Source: Rhodobacter viridis (GTDB lineage: Bacteria; Pseudomonadota; Alphaproteobacteria; Rhodobacterales; Rhodobacteraceae). From it: a DNA stretch of 44,377 nucleotides. The DNA is taken from assembly GCF_003217355.1 (NCBI RefSeq), contig NZ_QJTK01000019.1, positions 1 to 44,377 on the forward strand, read 5' to 3'. Both the position numbers and the translations under genes were made by a program. Below are positions 1 through 8,765 of this stretch, in pieces. The stretch's first letter is position 1. Each line of letters opens with the position of its first letter. The notes under the pieces were generated by a model. It was given only the letters and a program-made list of their open reading frames with translations. It searched no databases and had not been told where the DNA came from.

Positions 1-215
1 GGTTCGGCGAGCAGCGCCAGCACCCCGTGCCGCAGGTCGAGGAAGGACGAGAGCACGTTGAAAATCTGCGGCACCTCCGCCACCGGATCGGGCGCAGACG
101 CAAACGTCTTCGCGATCTCGTAAAGCGCGTCCAAAGCCAGACGGTCGGCCGCAGCCCGTGCCGAACGATGCTTTTCCTGTGGTTTGGGGACGAGACGTTC
201 CCGGATGTCGATCAT
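1..215 (-). CDS. nifA: NifA, N-terminal fragment (nitrogen-fixation activator), cut by window edge
   Basis: About 71 N-terminal residues are visible, beginning MIDIRERLVPKPQEK and running into the start of a GAF sensor domain (LALDALYEIAKTF...IFNVLSSFLDLRHGVLALL). This is the beginning of NifA, the sigma-54 enhancer-binding activator of nif promoters; the AAA+ and DNA-binding domains lie outside the window. The ATG at 213-215 is preceded by a GAGGGAGAA ribosome site. The gene lies downstream of rpoN on the same strand, the order I recall for R. capsulatus nifA2, which differs from nifA1 only at the extreme N terminus. The identification is by sequence recognition and context; paralog number cannot be decided from this fragment. 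Confidence 0.85.
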   Translation of the reverse strand, partial: MIDIRERLVPKPQEKHRSARAAADRLALDALYEIAKTFASAPDPVAEVPQIFNVLSSFLDLRHGVLALLAE

Positions 216-357
216 CACTGTTCTCCCTCGCTGGCCGAGGCCCCGGGGCGTCAAAAACGACATTCACCCCCTCCCATGGGGTGTCGCAGTCTTCGCTGCG
301 TGGATCGTCTTGGGCGCAAGTGGGGGCCGTGGCGGACACTTCGAGACTTGGTCAAGC

Positions 358-380
358 TTGCGCCCGGATGCACGGCGCAA
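358..380. promoter_or_regulatory. TTGCGCC-N9-GGCGCAA dyad upstream of nifA (NtrC-type site candidate)
   Basis: A perfect 7-bp inverted repeat with a 9-nt spacer lies about 143 bp before the nifA start, in the 297-bp gap between rpoN and nifA that otherwise holds no gene. From memory, R. capsulatus NtrC binds tandem CGCC-N9-GGC-like dyads more than 100 bp upstream of nifA and acts with the housekeeping polymerase; this dyad fits that rule. A second right-arm half site (GGCGCAA) lies at 313-319, 61 bp away, but its left arm is poor. No -24/-12 element was found in front of nifA. Confidence 0.5.
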
Positions 381-512
381 ACAGCCGCAAGTGCCAATAT
401 GTCGCGACTCTGGGATGATTGAGGAAGTGTTAAGCGCAACTTTGGGGCGAAATCGGCCGGAGCGCCGAAAAAAATGGCGCTTTCGGTCTGGTTCCTGTCG
501 TTTCCGGGAGAC

Positions 513-1799
513 TCAGCGCGCGGCAGCGGCGCGGCGACGCTCGTAGGAGGAGGCGAGGCCGAGCGTCGAGCGATATTTGGCCACCGTCCGGCGGGCAATG
601 CGCAGCCCGGCGCGTTCGGCCAGCGAGACGATCGCATCGTCCGAGAGCGGGTTTTGCGGATCTTCGCCGCCCACCGTGCGCTGCACGAAATCAAGGGCGC
701 TGTCGCGCGAGACCGCCTCGCCGCCGCCCTGCGTCGAGACCGCCCGCGAGAAGAAGGCGCGCAGCGGCAGGGCGCGGGTCTGGGTCTGGATCATCCGCCC
801 GGACACCGCGCGCGAGATCGTCGAAGCATGCAGGCCCAATTCCGAAGCGACATCTTCGAGCGTCAGCGGCACCAGATGGGCCGGCCCCTTGTCGAGGAAG
901 GCGGATTGCCGGGCGACGAGCACGGCGGCGGTGCGCAAGAGCGTATCCCCGCGGCGTTCGAGCGCCTGCGCCAGCGCGCGGGCCTCGGCCAATGCCTTGC
1001 GCCGTTCCGCGCGGGCCTTCGCATCGGCGGTGCCATCGGCGAAACGGTCTTCGCGCACGGTGATCGTGGGCGAGGTGGCGCGGTTGAGTTCCACCGTCCA
1101 GCCCTCGGCGCCCCGCACGGCGATCAGATCGGGCGGGAAAACCGGCGTCGGCTGATGATCGAAAGCAAGACCCGGCTTCGGGTTCAAGTGCCGGATCTGC
1201 TTGAGAATATCTGGAATGTCGGTGACGTCGCAATCGCACAACTCCGCCAGATCCGCGAGCCGGTTTTCGGCGATCAGCGGAATGTTGCGGATCAGCGTCT
1301 CGACTTCCCAGGTCAGGATGTCGGCCTCGCGCGCCTGCAGGATCAGACAATCCGACAGATCGCGGGCGAAAAGGCCCGTGGGATCGAAGCCCTGCAGGAC
1401 GGCGAGCACCGTTTCGGCGCGGGACATGTTCACGCCCGCCGCCAGCGCGATGCTCTCGACGGTCTGACCCAGCCAACCGCTCGGCTCCAGAGCTTCGGCA
1501 AAGCGCAGCGCCAGCAGGCGGTCGGTGTTTTCGGCGAATGCCATCTCGATCTGATCGATGACATGGGCCATCAGGCTCGGCTTGTGCGCGGCGACCGCGG
1601 CCACGGCGTCGAAATCCTCGCCGCCGCGGGCGATGAAGGCGGGCGGGGCGCGATAGGTCAGGAACGGGTTCGACGTGGCCTGTTCGGTCAGATGCTCGGA
1701 CAGATCCTGCGACGACATTCCAAGGATGGCGAGGGAATGGAGCATCTGCCCCGCCATCTGCATCGTCTGTCTTTGGGAAAGCGTCTGCGCGAGTTCCAT
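513..1799 (-). CDS. rpoN: RNA polymerase sigma-54 factor RpoN
   Basis: The 428-aa product is sigma-54, which directs RNA polymerase to -24/-12 promoters and needs an enhancer-binding activator such as NifA. It begins with a glutamine-containing region I (MELAQTLSQRQTMQMAGQML) and ends with the sigma-54 signature RpoN box ARRTVAKYR at about residues 402-410, inside the DNA-binding domain. Length is slightly below that of enterobacterial RpoN (about 477 aa), as is known for this genus. It follows nifU by 138 bp on the same strand. In R. capsulatus, rpoN (nifR4) is reported to be transcribed both from a weak promoter of its own and from the NifA-dependent promoter upstream of nifU2; the layout here agrees. 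It is expected to serve the sigma-54 promoters seen in this window. Confidence 0.96.
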   Translation of the reverse strand: MELAQTLSQRQTMQMAGQMLHSLAILGMSSQDLSEHLTEQATSNPFLTYRAPPAFIARGGEDFDAVAAVAAHKPSLMAHVIDQIEMAFAENTDRLLALRFAEALEPSGWLGQTVESIALAAGVNMSRAETVLAVLQGFDPTGLFARDLSDCLILQAREADILTWEVETLIRNIPLIAENRLADLAELCDCDVTDIPDILKQIRHLNPKPGLAFDHQPTPVFPPDLIAVRGAEGWTVELNRATSPTITVREDRFADGTADAKARAERRKALAEARALAQALERRGDTLLRTAAVLVARQSAFLDKGPAHLVPLTLEDVASELGLHASTISRAVSGRMIQTQTRALPLRAFFSRAVSTQGGGEAVSRDSALDFVQRTVGGEDPQNPLSDDAIVSLAERAGLRIARRTVAKYRSTLGLASSYERRRAAAAR

Positions 1800-1937
1800 G
1801 GGGACAACCTATCTCAAACTCGGGTCATTGCGTGGGGCGGCAGGGCGCCGCAGGGCGAAAAAGGGGTCGGTGCCGAAATCTGCGCCGCGCCACCCTGGGT
1901 TGTGCCGTGTTTTTGGGCGGAGCAGCGGGCGTTCATG

Positions 1938-2372
1938 TCAGTGCCGGATCTCGGGGACCACCCGGACCGGGCGGCCAAGGGTTTCGATGAGCTGGTGCTG
2001 CACCGTCGAGAGCGTGCGCGCCGACATCATGCAGCCCGCGCAGCTGCCCGAAAGCCGCACCTGAACGGCGTTGCCGGTGATGCCGACCAATTCGATGTCG
2101 CCGCCGTCGCGCTGAAACATCGGGCGCATCTCGGCGATCAGATCGGCGACCACCTCGGGTTCTTCCTCGGGTGAAAACAGCGGTTTGGCCGGGGTTTTCG
2201 GCGCGGCGATTTCGCCGATCTTGACGAAGTTGGCCAGAAAGGCCGCGGTGTCGGGGGCGGTGCCGCCCGCGGCCTTCCGGGCAGCAAGGGCAGCGGCGGC
2301 CGGGGGCGCGGCGGGGCGTTGCGGCGTAGGCGCGGTGGCGCGCGCGCGGGTTTCGTCGAGCAGATCCTTCAT
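1938..2372 (-). CDS. nifU2: NifU C-terminal-type Fe-S scaffold protein
   Basis: The 144-aa protein has a low-complexity Ala/Pro-rich N-terminal half (residues 10-65) and an Nfu domain in the C-terminal half, with the Fe-S binding CxxC at C111-C114 (GSCAGCMMSARTL). It corresponds only to the C-terminal domain of full-length NifU; the N-terminal IscU-like scaffold and the central [2Fe-2S] domain are absent. It likely carries or transfers Fe-S clusters for nitrogenase maturation. The gene starts 10 bp after the A-type gene, with an AGGGGGATG ribosome site, so the two are almost certainly co-transcribed and lead into rpoN. The symbol follows the R. capsulatus name for this position. Confidence 0.85.
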   Translation of the reverse strand: MKDLLDETRARATAPTPQRPAAPPAAAALAARKAAGGTAPDTAAFLANFVKIGEIAAPKTPAKPLFSPEEEPEVVADLIAEMRPMFQRDGGDIELVGITGNAVQVRLSGSCAGCMMSARTLSTVQHQLIETLGRPVRVVPEIRH

Positions 2373-2382
2373 CGCATCCCCC

Positions 2383-2670
2383 TCAGCAGAATGACTTTTC
2401 GAAGACGAAGCGTGCCCCGGCGACCGAGGCGACGAAATCGACCTTGGTGCCCGCGAGATGGGGGCGGGTCTCGGGGTCGATCAGCAGGGTCACGTCGCCG
2501 AAGGTCAGGGTTTCGTCCGCGGGATCGGCCTTGCGCTCGACCAGCATGCCGTAGCTCGGCCCGGCACGACCGCCCGTTTCGACCAGCAGCCGCAGACCGG
2601 CCACCGGCTGCCCGGCCTTGGCGATGGCGGACCGGATCGCGTCCTTGGCGGGCTGGGTGATCTCGATCAT
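2383..2670 (-). CDS. HesB/IscA-like (A-type) protein lacking the usual cysteines
   Basis: A 95-aa A-type Fe-S scaffold relative (MIEITQPAKDAIRSAIAKAG..., core GLRLLVETGGRAGPSYGM). The ATG at 2668-2670 is chosen because AGGAGAG lies just upstream and homology begins there. A-type proteins normally bind iron or a cluster through three cysteines, one in the core and a C-terminal C-G-C. Here the core position reads GGRAG with no Cys, and the protein stops at FEKSFC, leaving one Cys as the last residue. This points to a degenerate or specialised nif-linked member. It is the first gene after the sigma-54 promoter at 2709-2724 and heads the unit with nifU and rpoN. Confidence 0.8.
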   Translation of the reverse strand: MIEITQPAKDAIRSAIAKAGQPVAGLRLLVETGGRAGPSYGMLVERKADPADETLTFGDVTLLIDPETRPHLAGTKVDFVASVAGARFVFEKSFC

Positions 2671-2708
2671 GACGCTCTCCTGCTTGGTTGAGGCTTCATG
2701 AATGTCCC

Positions 2709-2724
2709 AGCAAGAAGCGTGCCA
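2709..2724 (-). promoter_or_regulatory. Sigma-54 -24/-12 promoter of the A-type gene-nifU-rpoN unit
   Basis: On the minus strand the sequence reads TGGCAC-GCTTC-TTGCT, a perfect match to the TGGCAC-N5-TTGCW consensus. It lies about 40 bp before the A-type gene and downstream of the nifK terminator, so the unit has its own NifA-type promoter. I found no perfect TGT-N10-ACA site in the 180 bp up to nifK. Confidence 0.85.
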
Positions 2725-2847
2725 AGTGTTTCGACCGCTTCCTGCAAGCTTCGGGCCGACATTGGGGGATTTGCGACAGACATTGTTGTAAATGGTGGAT
2801 TTGCCCTGTTCCGACAGGTCGAGACCCGGTTGCGACGTCCAGAATGC

Positions 2848-2875
2848 AAAAAAGCCGGCAGCCAAAGCTGCCGGC
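2848..2875 (-). terminator. Factor-independent terminator of nifHDK
   Basis: A perfect 9-bp stem (GCCGGCAGC 2854-2862 / GCTGCCGGC 2867-2875) with a 4-nt loop is followed on the minus strand by six T residues (the A run at 2848-2853). It lies 24 bp past the nifK stop codon. Confidence 0.9.
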
Positions 2876-2899
2876 CCAGGTCGAGGGAGTGTCTTTGCC

Positions 2900-4438
2900 T
2901 CAGCGGGTGAGGTCGAAGCTGATGTCGGTCTTGCCCCATTCCCCGGCGCGGGTGTCGGCCTTGACGAAGATCGCGTCGAGGATCTTCACCAGAACCGTCA
3001 GGCCGCCCTGATAGCCCCAGGTCGGGAAGCGGTGGTGGTGGTGACGGTCGAAGATCGGGAAGGTCAGACGGATCAGCGGGATGCCGGTGTCGCGTTCCAG
3101 ATATTTGCCGTAGGACGAGCCGATCAGGAAATCGGTCGGTTCGGTCATCAGGAACGAGCGCATGTGCCACAGGTCCTTGCCCGCCCAGACCTGGCCTTGC
3201 TTGCCAAACGGCGAGGCGGCCAGAACTTCTTCCATCTGCTTGGCCCATTTCTTCGAGCCGTTGGTGGCGAGGCAGTGCACCGGCTCGCCGCCCATCTCCA
3301 TGATGAACTTCGCCATGCCGAGCACGAAGTCCGGGTCGCCGAAGATCGAGAAGGTTTTGCCGTGCAGGTAAGCTTGGCTGTCGGCGATGGCGTCGACCAG
3401 ACGGCCGCGTTCCAGCTTGATGCTGTCCGGGATCGCCTTGCCGGTCAGTTCCGAGACTTTCATCAGGAAGCTGTCGGTGGCGCCAACGCCCATCGGGTAG
3501 TTGAAGACGGCGGTTTCCTGACCGGTCGTTTCAACATATTCCAGCGTTTTCGGCGTGCAGTATTCCTGCATCGAGAGCGTCGCCTTGGCGTTCACCGCGG
3601 CTTTCGCGTCTTCGAGCTTGGTGCCGCCCGCATACATGCGGTAATGGCCATCCGAGGGGGTGTCATAGACGTCCGACACATCCGACAGGAAGGTGAAGCC
3701 GACGCCCATCGTGTCGAGCAGGCGCTTGATTTCGCGGTTGTTCGCCACGGCATAGCCGTCGAAGCCCGGGATGATGTTCAGGCTCTCGTTGGCCACGCGC
3801 TCGGCACCGGCCCAGAACAGCGACAGGATGCCTTTTTGCGTGTTGTCGTAGCCGTCCACGTGCGAGCCGACAAAGGCCGGGGTGTGGGCAAACGGCACCG
3901 GGAAATCGACCGGAACGCTTTCTGCCTCTTTCGCCTTGATGATGAACGAGCTGAGGTCGTCGCCGATGACTTCGGCCATGCAGGTGGTCGAGACGGCGAT
4001 CATCTTCGGCTTGTAAAGCGCATAGGCGTTGGCAAGGCCCTCGACCATGTTGGTCAGACCGCCGAACACGGCCGCATCTTCGGTCATCGAGGAGGAAACC
4101 GCCGCCGAAGGCTCCTTGAAGTGACGCGACAGGTGCGAACGGTAATAGGCGACGCAGCCTTGCGAGCCGTGCACGAAGGGCAGGGTGCCTTCATAGCCTT
4201 GCGCGGCAAAAACGGCGCCGACGGGCTGGCAGGCTTTCGCCGGGTTCACGGTCAGGGCTTCGCGGGCGAGGTTCTTTTCGCGATAGTCCCACGAGGCCGT
4301 CCAGTCGCCGATCTGGGCGAGGGTTTCGGCAGAATGGCCGCATTCGAAAGTGGCCTTCTTGTTCGCGAGCATTTCCTTGTATTCGGGCTCGAAGAACAGC
4401 TTGGAGTGGTCGAGCACCTTGTCAGCCGACTGGGGCAT
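2900..4438 (-). CDS. nifK: Nitrogenase molybdenum-iron protein beta chain
   Basis: The 512-aa product is the beta subunit of MoFe protein, forming the alpha2-beta2 dinitrogenase with NifD. The P-cluster ligands are in place: C70 (AKACQPVGA), C95 ([13 protein letters not shown]) and C153 ([12 protein letters not shown]), the same numbering as in Azotobacter NifK. The N terminus carries the family motif [16 protein letters not shown]. An AAGGA ribosome site precedes the ATG. It is the third gene of the nifHDK operon, 94 bp after nifD, and ends at the terminator at 2848-2875. Length is normal for the family and I see no anomaly. Confidence 0.98.
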   Translation of the reverse strand: MPQSADKVLDHSKLFFEPEYKEMLANKKATFECGHSAETLAQIGDWTASWDYREKNLAREALTVNPAKACQPVGAVFAAQGYEGTLPFVHGSQGCVAYYRSHLSRHFKEPSAAVSSSMTEDAAVFGGLTNMVEGLANAYALYKPKMIAVSTTCMAEVIGDDLSSFIIKAKEAESVPVDFPVPFAHTPAFVGSHVDGYDNTQKGILSLFWAGAERVANESLNIIPGFDGYAVANNREIKRLLDTMGVGFTFLSDVSDVYDTPSDGHYRMYAGGTKLEDAKAAVNAKATLSMQEYCTPKTLEYVETTGQETAVFNYPMGVGATDSFLMKVSELTGKAIPDSIKLERGRLVDAIADSQAYLHGKTFSIFGDPDFVLGMAKFIMEMGGEPVHCLATNGSKKWAKQMEEVLAASPFGKQGQVWAGKDLWHMRSFLMTEPTDFLIGSSYGKYLERDTGIPLIRLTFPIFDRHHHHRFPTWGYQGGLTVLVKILDAIFVKADTRAGEWGKTDISFDLTR

Positions 4439-4502
4439 GGGTCAAATCCTTGTCATAGGCCGTCCGCATTCCGGGACGCACCGACGGGGGGAAGGGGAGG
4501 TT

Positions 4503-4525
4503 GGGGGCGGCAGCGCACCGCCCCC
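4503..4525 (-). other. Stem-loop between nifD and nifK
   Basis: GGGGGCGG (4503-4510) pairs with CCGCCCCC (4518-4525) across a 7-nt loop, just after the nifD stop codon. No T run follows on the minus strand, so it looks like an mRNA stability or processing structure rather than a terminator. Confidence 0.5.
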
Positions 4526-4532
4526 GGAGGAC

Positions 4533-6038
4533 TCACTCGGCGGCGATGGGGGCTTTTTCCCAGGGCGCGTCGAACAGGCCCCAGACGGGGTTGTTGATCG
4601 CCATGTCCATGTCGCGCGCGAAGATCGCGAAGCCGTCGTAGCCGTGATAGGGGCCCGAGTAGTCCCAGCTGTGCATCTGACGGAACGGAATGCCCATCTT
4701 CTGCACCGGATACTTCTCCTTGATGCCCGAGCCGACGAGGTCGGGACGGATCTTCTCGATGAACTTCTCCAGCTCGTAGCCGGTGACGTCGTCGTAGATC
4801 AGCGTGCCTTCCTTGACGTAATGGCCGGTGCGTTTGTAGTCGTCGTTATGGGCGAATTCGTAGCCCGTCCCGGCGATTTCCATGCCCAGATCGTCATAGG
4901 CGGTGACGACGTGGCGCGGACGCAGCCCGCCGACGTAGAGCATCACGCGCTTGCCTTCGAGCCGCGGCTTGTATTTGGCCAGCACGCCATCGACCAGCGG
5001 ACGATATTTGGCGATGACCTTTTCGACATTGGCCTGAATGGTCTCGTCGAACTTCGCCCCGATCGCGCGCAGCGAGGCTTCGATCTGCGTCGGCCCGAAG
5101 AAGTTGTATTCCATCCAGCCGATCGAATACTTTTCTTCCATGTAGCGGCAGATGTAGTTCATCGACCGGTAGCAGTGGATCAGGTTCAGCTTGGCTTTCG
5201 GAGCGCGCTCCATCTCGGCCAGCGTCGCGTCGCCCGACCAGCAGCCGATCACGTTCAGACCGATTTCTTCCAGCAGGATGCGCGAAGCCCAGGCGTCGCC
5301 ACCGATATTGTAGTCGCCGATGATGTTGACATCATAGGGGCCGGGCTCGAAGGCCTTGGTGTTTTCGCTTTCCGGCTGTTCGAAGATCCAGTCGCGCACG
5401 GCGTCGTTGGCGATGTGGTGGCCGAGCGACTGCGACACGCCGCGGAACCCTTCGCACCGCACCGGAACGATGGTCTTGTTGATTTCCTTGTTCTTCTTCT
5501 TCGAGACGGCTTCGATGTCGTCACCGATCAGACCGATCGGGCATTCCGACTGGATGGTGATGCCGTTCGCCAGCGGGAAGAGCGTGTTGATCTCGTCGAT
5601 CGTCTTTTCCAGCTTCTTGTCGCCGCCGAAGACGATGTCCTTTTCCTGGAAGTCGGTGGTGAACTGCATCGTCACGAAGCTGTCCACGCCGGTTTTCCCG
5701 GTGTAGTAGTTGCGGCGCTGGCTCCACGAGTAGTGGCCGCAGCCGACCGGACCGTGCGAGATGTGCACCATGTCCTTGATCGGACCCCAGACCACGCCTT
5801 TCGAACCGGCATAGGCGCAACCACGGATGGTCATGACGCCCGGGACCGACTTGATGTTCGATTTGACGGTGTCGCATTTCGACGCGATGCCGGTGACCGC
5901 ATCCGCGTCATCCTCGGTGGCACCGGCCACCGACAGGTGCTTGACGCGCTTCTTCTGAGCTTTCGCCGGATAGGCTTCAAGAACTTCCTTGATGATGTTC
6001 TCGAGGTCTTCCGGACCGCCCGCGTGATCTTTGGCCAT
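4533..6038 (-). CDS. nifD: Nitrogenase molybdenum-iron protein alpha chain
   Basis: The 501-aa product is the alpha subunit of dinitrogenase, which holds FeMo-cofactor and half of each P-cluster. P-cluster cysteines are visible at C74 ([11 protein letters not shown]), C100 ([11 protein letters not shown]) and C166 ([12 protein letters not shown]). The FeMo-co ligands are C289 ([12 protein letters not shown]) and H456 ([15 protein letters not shown]). The start [11 protein letters not shown] has a GGGAG ribosome site. It sits 70 bp after nifH, with a stem-loop in that gap, and 94 bp before nifK. Length and motifs are those of a functional molybdenum NifD, not VnfD or AnfD. Confidence 0.98.
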   Translation of the reverse strand: MAKDHAGGPEDLENIIKEVLEAYPAKAQKKRVKHLSVAGATEDDADAVTGIASKCDTVKSNIKSVPGVMTIRGCAYAGSKGVVWGPIKDMVHISHGPVGCGHYSWSQRRNYYTGKTGVDSFVTMQFTTDFQEKDIVFGGDKKLEKTIDEINTLFPLANGITIQSECPIGLIGDDIEAVSKKKNKEINKTIVPVRCEGFRGVSQSLGHHIANDAVRDWIFEQPESENTKAFEPGPYDVNIIGDYNIGGDAWASRILLEEIGLNVIGCWSGDATLAEMERAPKAKLNLIHCYRSMNYICRYMEEKYSIGWMEYNFFGPTQIEASLRAIGAKFDETIQANVEKVIAKYRPLVDGVLAKYKPRLEGKRVMLYVGGLRPRHVVTAYDDLGMEIAGTGYEFAHNDDYKRTGHYVKEGTLIYDDVTGYELEKFIEKIRPDLVGSGIKEKYPVQKMGIPFRQMHSWDYSGPYHGYDGFAIFARDMDMAINNPVWGLFDAPWEKAPIAAE

Positions 6039-6072
6039 TCTTTTGGCTCCCTCACTTCAGCGTTTGGATCAA

Positions 6073-6091
6073 GGTGGGCAAGCTGCCCACC
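6073..6091 (-). other. Stem-loop in the nifH-nifD intergenic gap
   Basis: A perfect 8-bp stem GGTGGGCA (6073-6080) / TGCCCACC (6084-6091) with a 3-nt loop lies 17 bp after the nifH stop codon. There is no T run. Such structures are known to stabilise a short nifH-only mRNA, giving more Fe protein than MoFe protein; that role is inferred here. Confidence 0.55.
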
Positions 6092-6108
6092 CGCAAGTTC
6101 GGAAGGCC

Positions 6109-7053
<945 letters not shown>

Positions 7054-7066
7054 TCACAGCTTCTAC

Positions 7067-7082
7067 AGCAGCCTTCGTGCCA
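7067..7082 (-). promoter_or_regulatory. Sigma-54 -24/-12 promoter of nifHDK
   Basis: The minus strand reads TGGCAC-GAAGG-CTGCT, one base off the TGGCAC-N5-TTGCT consensus, with the invariant GG and GC correctly spaced. It lies about 70 bp before the nifH start and is paired with the NifA site at 7131-7146. Confidence 0.88.
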
Positions 7083-7130
7083 ACTGCCGTTTTCACAAAT
7101 AATCATTCTAAAACATAAACTTGCGAATTT

Positions 7131-7146
7131 TGTCCGAAATGGAACA
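7131..7146. promoter_or_regulatory. NifA upstream activator sequence, TGT-N10-ACA
   Basis: TGT (7131-7133), ten bases, then ACA (7144-7146): an exact NifA binding consensus about 55 bp upstream of the nifH -24 element. The surrounding AT-rich stretch 7091-7131 would favour bending. No second exact copy was found nearby. Confidence 0.75.
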
Positions 7147-7229
7147 CTCCCGACAAATTGTAGGGCCCCCGGCGCGGGGCGTGGTTTTGTCGGGGTCGCA
7201 TTGTCGGGGCGGCACGTCAGGCGGGCATG

Positions 7230-7256
7230 AAAAAACCCCGCCGACCAGCGGCGGGG
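7230..7256 (-). terminator. Factor-independent terminator of fdxD
   Basis: CCCCGCCG (7236-7243) pairs with CGGCGGGG (7249-7256) over a 5-nt loop; on the minus strand the stem is followed by six T residues. It lies about 20 bp past the fdxD stop and upstream of the nifH activator site, insulating the two units. Confidence 0.9.
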
Positions 7257-7277
7257 CTTCGTTTCATGCGGGCAAGG

Positions 7278-7649
7278 TCAGACCGAGCCGCCCGGGGTGC
7301 CGGTGAAATGCACCATCACGTCCTCGTCGCGCGGGATGAACTGGCAGGCGAGACGGAACTTCGGCGGCACGTCACTGACTTCGGCCGCTTCGATCTCTTC
7401 GGCGGTGATCATCTGCAGCTCTTTCAGACGCGCCTTCTCCTTCTCGGTCAGGGTCATCGCCATCGCGGGCTTGCTGTCGAGATGGGTCACCTCGATCAGG
7501 CAGGAGGCGCAATCGCCGTCGCCGCATTCGAACGGGATCGGAATGCTGTGCTCCTTGGCGAGAGCGAGGATCGTCGCGGTGTTGCCCGCCACCGCATAGA
7601 TCGTCTTGTCTTTCTTCATGATGGGCGAAGTGAAGGTGATATTCGGCAT
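7278..7649 (-). CDS. fdxD: [2Fe-2S] ferredoxin, nif-associated
   Basis: A 123-aa plant-type [2Fe-2S] ferredoxin. The cluster ligands follow C-x4-C-x2-C...C: C42, C47, C50 (ECGDGDCASCLIEV) and C102 (LACQF). The start at 7647-7649 (MPNITFTSPIMKK) is supported by AGAGGA upstream; the frame is open 17 codons further without a ribosome site. In R. capsulatus, fdxD lies directly upstream of nifHDK and encodes such a ferredoxin made under nitrogen-fixing conditions; position and sequence agree. It probably donates or shuttles electrons in nitrogenase function or maturation. It has its own terminator and two -24/-12-like elements upstream, so it is a separate nif transcript. Confidence 0.92.
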   Translation of the reverse strand: MPNITFTSPIMKKDKTIYAVAGNTATILALAKEHSIPIPFECGDGDCASCLIEVTHLDSKPAMAMTLTEKEKARLKELQMITAEEIEAAEVSDVPPKFRLACQFIPRDEDVMVHFTGTPGGSV

Positions 7650-7695
7650 CGCTGTCCTCTTGGTTTCAGGGAGGGAAAGGTCCCGCGAACCGCCC

Positions 7696-7711
7696 AGCAA
7701 GGGCCATGCCA
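7696..7711 (-). promoter_or_regulatory. Sigma-54 -24/-12 promoter of fdxD, proximal copy
   Basis: The minus strand reads TGGCAT-GGCCC-TTGCT, a near-perfect sigma-54 element 47 bp before the fdxD start. It is the closer of two copies of a 19-bp repeat (see 7730-7745). Confidence 0.75.
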
Positions 7712-7729
7712 GCGCCCAGGAAGGCCTGC

Positions 7730-7745
7730 CGCAAGGGCCGTGCCA
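7730..7745 (-). promoter_or_regulatory. Second -24/-12-like element upstream of fdxD
   Basis: The minus strand reads TGGCAC-GGCCC-TTGCG, again with GG and GC at the right spacing. It repeats the proximal element 34 bp upstream; the + strand copies share GCAAGGGCC[A/G]TGCCAGCGC. It could be a second promoter, a sigma-54 holoenzyme decoy, or the remains of a local duplication. It lies in the region shared with divergent cowN. Confidence 0.55.
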
Positions 7746-7816
7746 GCGCGGCCCGGCCGGTTGCGGGGGCTGCGCAACGCCCCTATCTTGACGCTTCCGA
7801 CAACAGGACAGCCGCG

Positions 7817-8095
7817 ATGAACGACCAGACCCCCGACCGTTACGTGACCTTCATGGGCATCGCCTGCGACACCAATGCCGACCGCCTGTGCGAGATGCTG
7901 GCGGCGCGGATGGCGGGCAATGACTCGCGCTGGGTTGCCTATTTCGACAAGAAACTGGCCGAGAATGCGCAGATGGGCCATGACCGGCTGCGCTTCATCG
8001 GCGCGCAGGTCAATGCGCTGATGTCGTTCTTCGAGGAAGAAGAAGATGAAGAGGCGCTCGCGCTGCTGTGGCACATCGAGCACCACTGCCTCTGA
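7817..8095 (+). CDS. cowN: CowN, N2-fixation-sustaining protein under carbon monoxide
   Basis: A 92-aa protein beginning MNDQTPDRYVTFMGIACDTNA and ending in an acidic stretch (FFEEEEDEEALALL) and HIEHHCL. This matches CowN, which lets nitrogenase work in the presence of CO in Rhodospirillum rubrum and R. capsulatus. It has no membrane segment and is cytoplasmic. The ATG at 7817 has AGGA eight bases upstream; the frame is open 37 codons further with no ribosome site. It is divergent from fdxD across a 167-bp region. I could not find a convincing CO-regulator (CooA-type) site or a plus-strand -24/-12 element. Confidence 0.88.
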   Translation: MNDQTPDRYVTFMGIACDTNADRLCEMLAARMAGNDSRWVAYFDKKLAENAQMGHDRLRFIGAQVNALMSFFEEEEDEEALALLWHIEHHCL

Positions 8096-8116
8096 CGCCG
8101 CTTCGGTCGCCTCAGC

Positions 8117-8572
8117 TCAGAACAGCAGCTTGTAGCTGTTGCCATGCGTGTCCGTCACGGTGCCGGTGCCGCTTTGCGTGCCCGAGCCCATGATGAACGT
8201 GCCTTGCAGACGGGTGCCATCCTTGCACACGGCATAGACTTCGCCGGTGTTCACGCCGCCCACGTCCTTGGTCGAATTCTTGTAACTGCCACCAAGGTCG
8301 CGCAGCTTGAGCGACAGACCGCGCTCATGCGTTTTCTCGCGCGGCTGCAGGCTCGACCAGGTGCCGCTGCATTTCGTCTTGTTGGGCTTGGGCAGCTTGA
8401 ACCAGATCTGGCCCGAGGTCTCGCTGTCTTCCGTGATCGAGATCGGAATCGACTGCGCCGGGTTCTGATCGGCGATCGGCCCGCTCAGAGGATAAAGCCG
8501 GAACGTGTTGTCTGCACCGCAAGCGGTCAGGGCGGCAGTGGCGAGAAGGGCGAGCACGAGGCGCGAGGTCAC
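8117..8572 (-). CDS. Small lipoprotein of unknown function
   Basis: A 151-aa protein with an N-terminal lipoprotein signal (TSRLVLALLATAALTAC): the lipobox LTAC puts the lipidated Cys at residue 18, so it is exported and membrane-anchored. The mature part is polar, with four further short Gly/Ser/Thr-rich stretches and a C-terminal repeat-like segment (GSGTQSGTGTVTDTHGNSY). I choose the GTG at 8570-8572 because GGAG lies eight bases upstream and the signal peptide begins there; the open frame runs 40 codons further without support. I do not recognise the family. It is convergent with cowN (21-bp gap) and downstream of kup. Confidence 0.75.
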   Translation of the reverse strand: MTSRLVLALLATAALTACGADNTFRLYPLSGPIADQNPAQSIPISITEDSETSGQIWFKLPKPNKTKCSGTWSSLQPREKTHERGLSLKLRDLGGSYKNSTKDVGGVNTGEVYAVCKDGTRLQGTFIMGSGTQSGTGTVTDTHGNSYKLLF

Positions 8573-8732
8573 GAGGTTCACTCCAGAGGCGAGCGACCGG
8601 CAGGGCAGGTGAGGCTGCGCAGCGGTCTGGTCTTCCATCGCAAGGCGGGCAGTCGAAGCACCGGGCTGACCGATGCAGTTCGGCACCATCACCGGCCGCG
8701 CGCTTTAGAATGGATTTGGCTGCAGCCGTCAA

Positions 8733-8748
8733 CCCGGCATCTGCCGGG
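8733..8748 (-). terminator. Short hairpin after kup (possible terminator)
   Basis: CCCGGCA (8733-8739) pairs with TGCCGGG (8742-8748) with a very tight loop, 18 bp after the kup stop. No T run follows, so termination is only suggested. Confidence 0.35.
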
Positions 8749-8765
8749 CCGACGGTCTGGCACGA

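Noticed and set aside
457-490. AGCGCC/GGCGCT hairpin just after rpoN as a terminator
   Set aside because: The T run is in the loop rather than after the stem, so it does not fit a factor-independent terminator.
474-2174. A 566-codon plus-strand open frame opposite rpoN
   Set aside because: It is the antisense shadow of the rpoN and nifU genes: GC-rich third positions keep it open; the protein is Arg/Gln/His-rich with no family motif.
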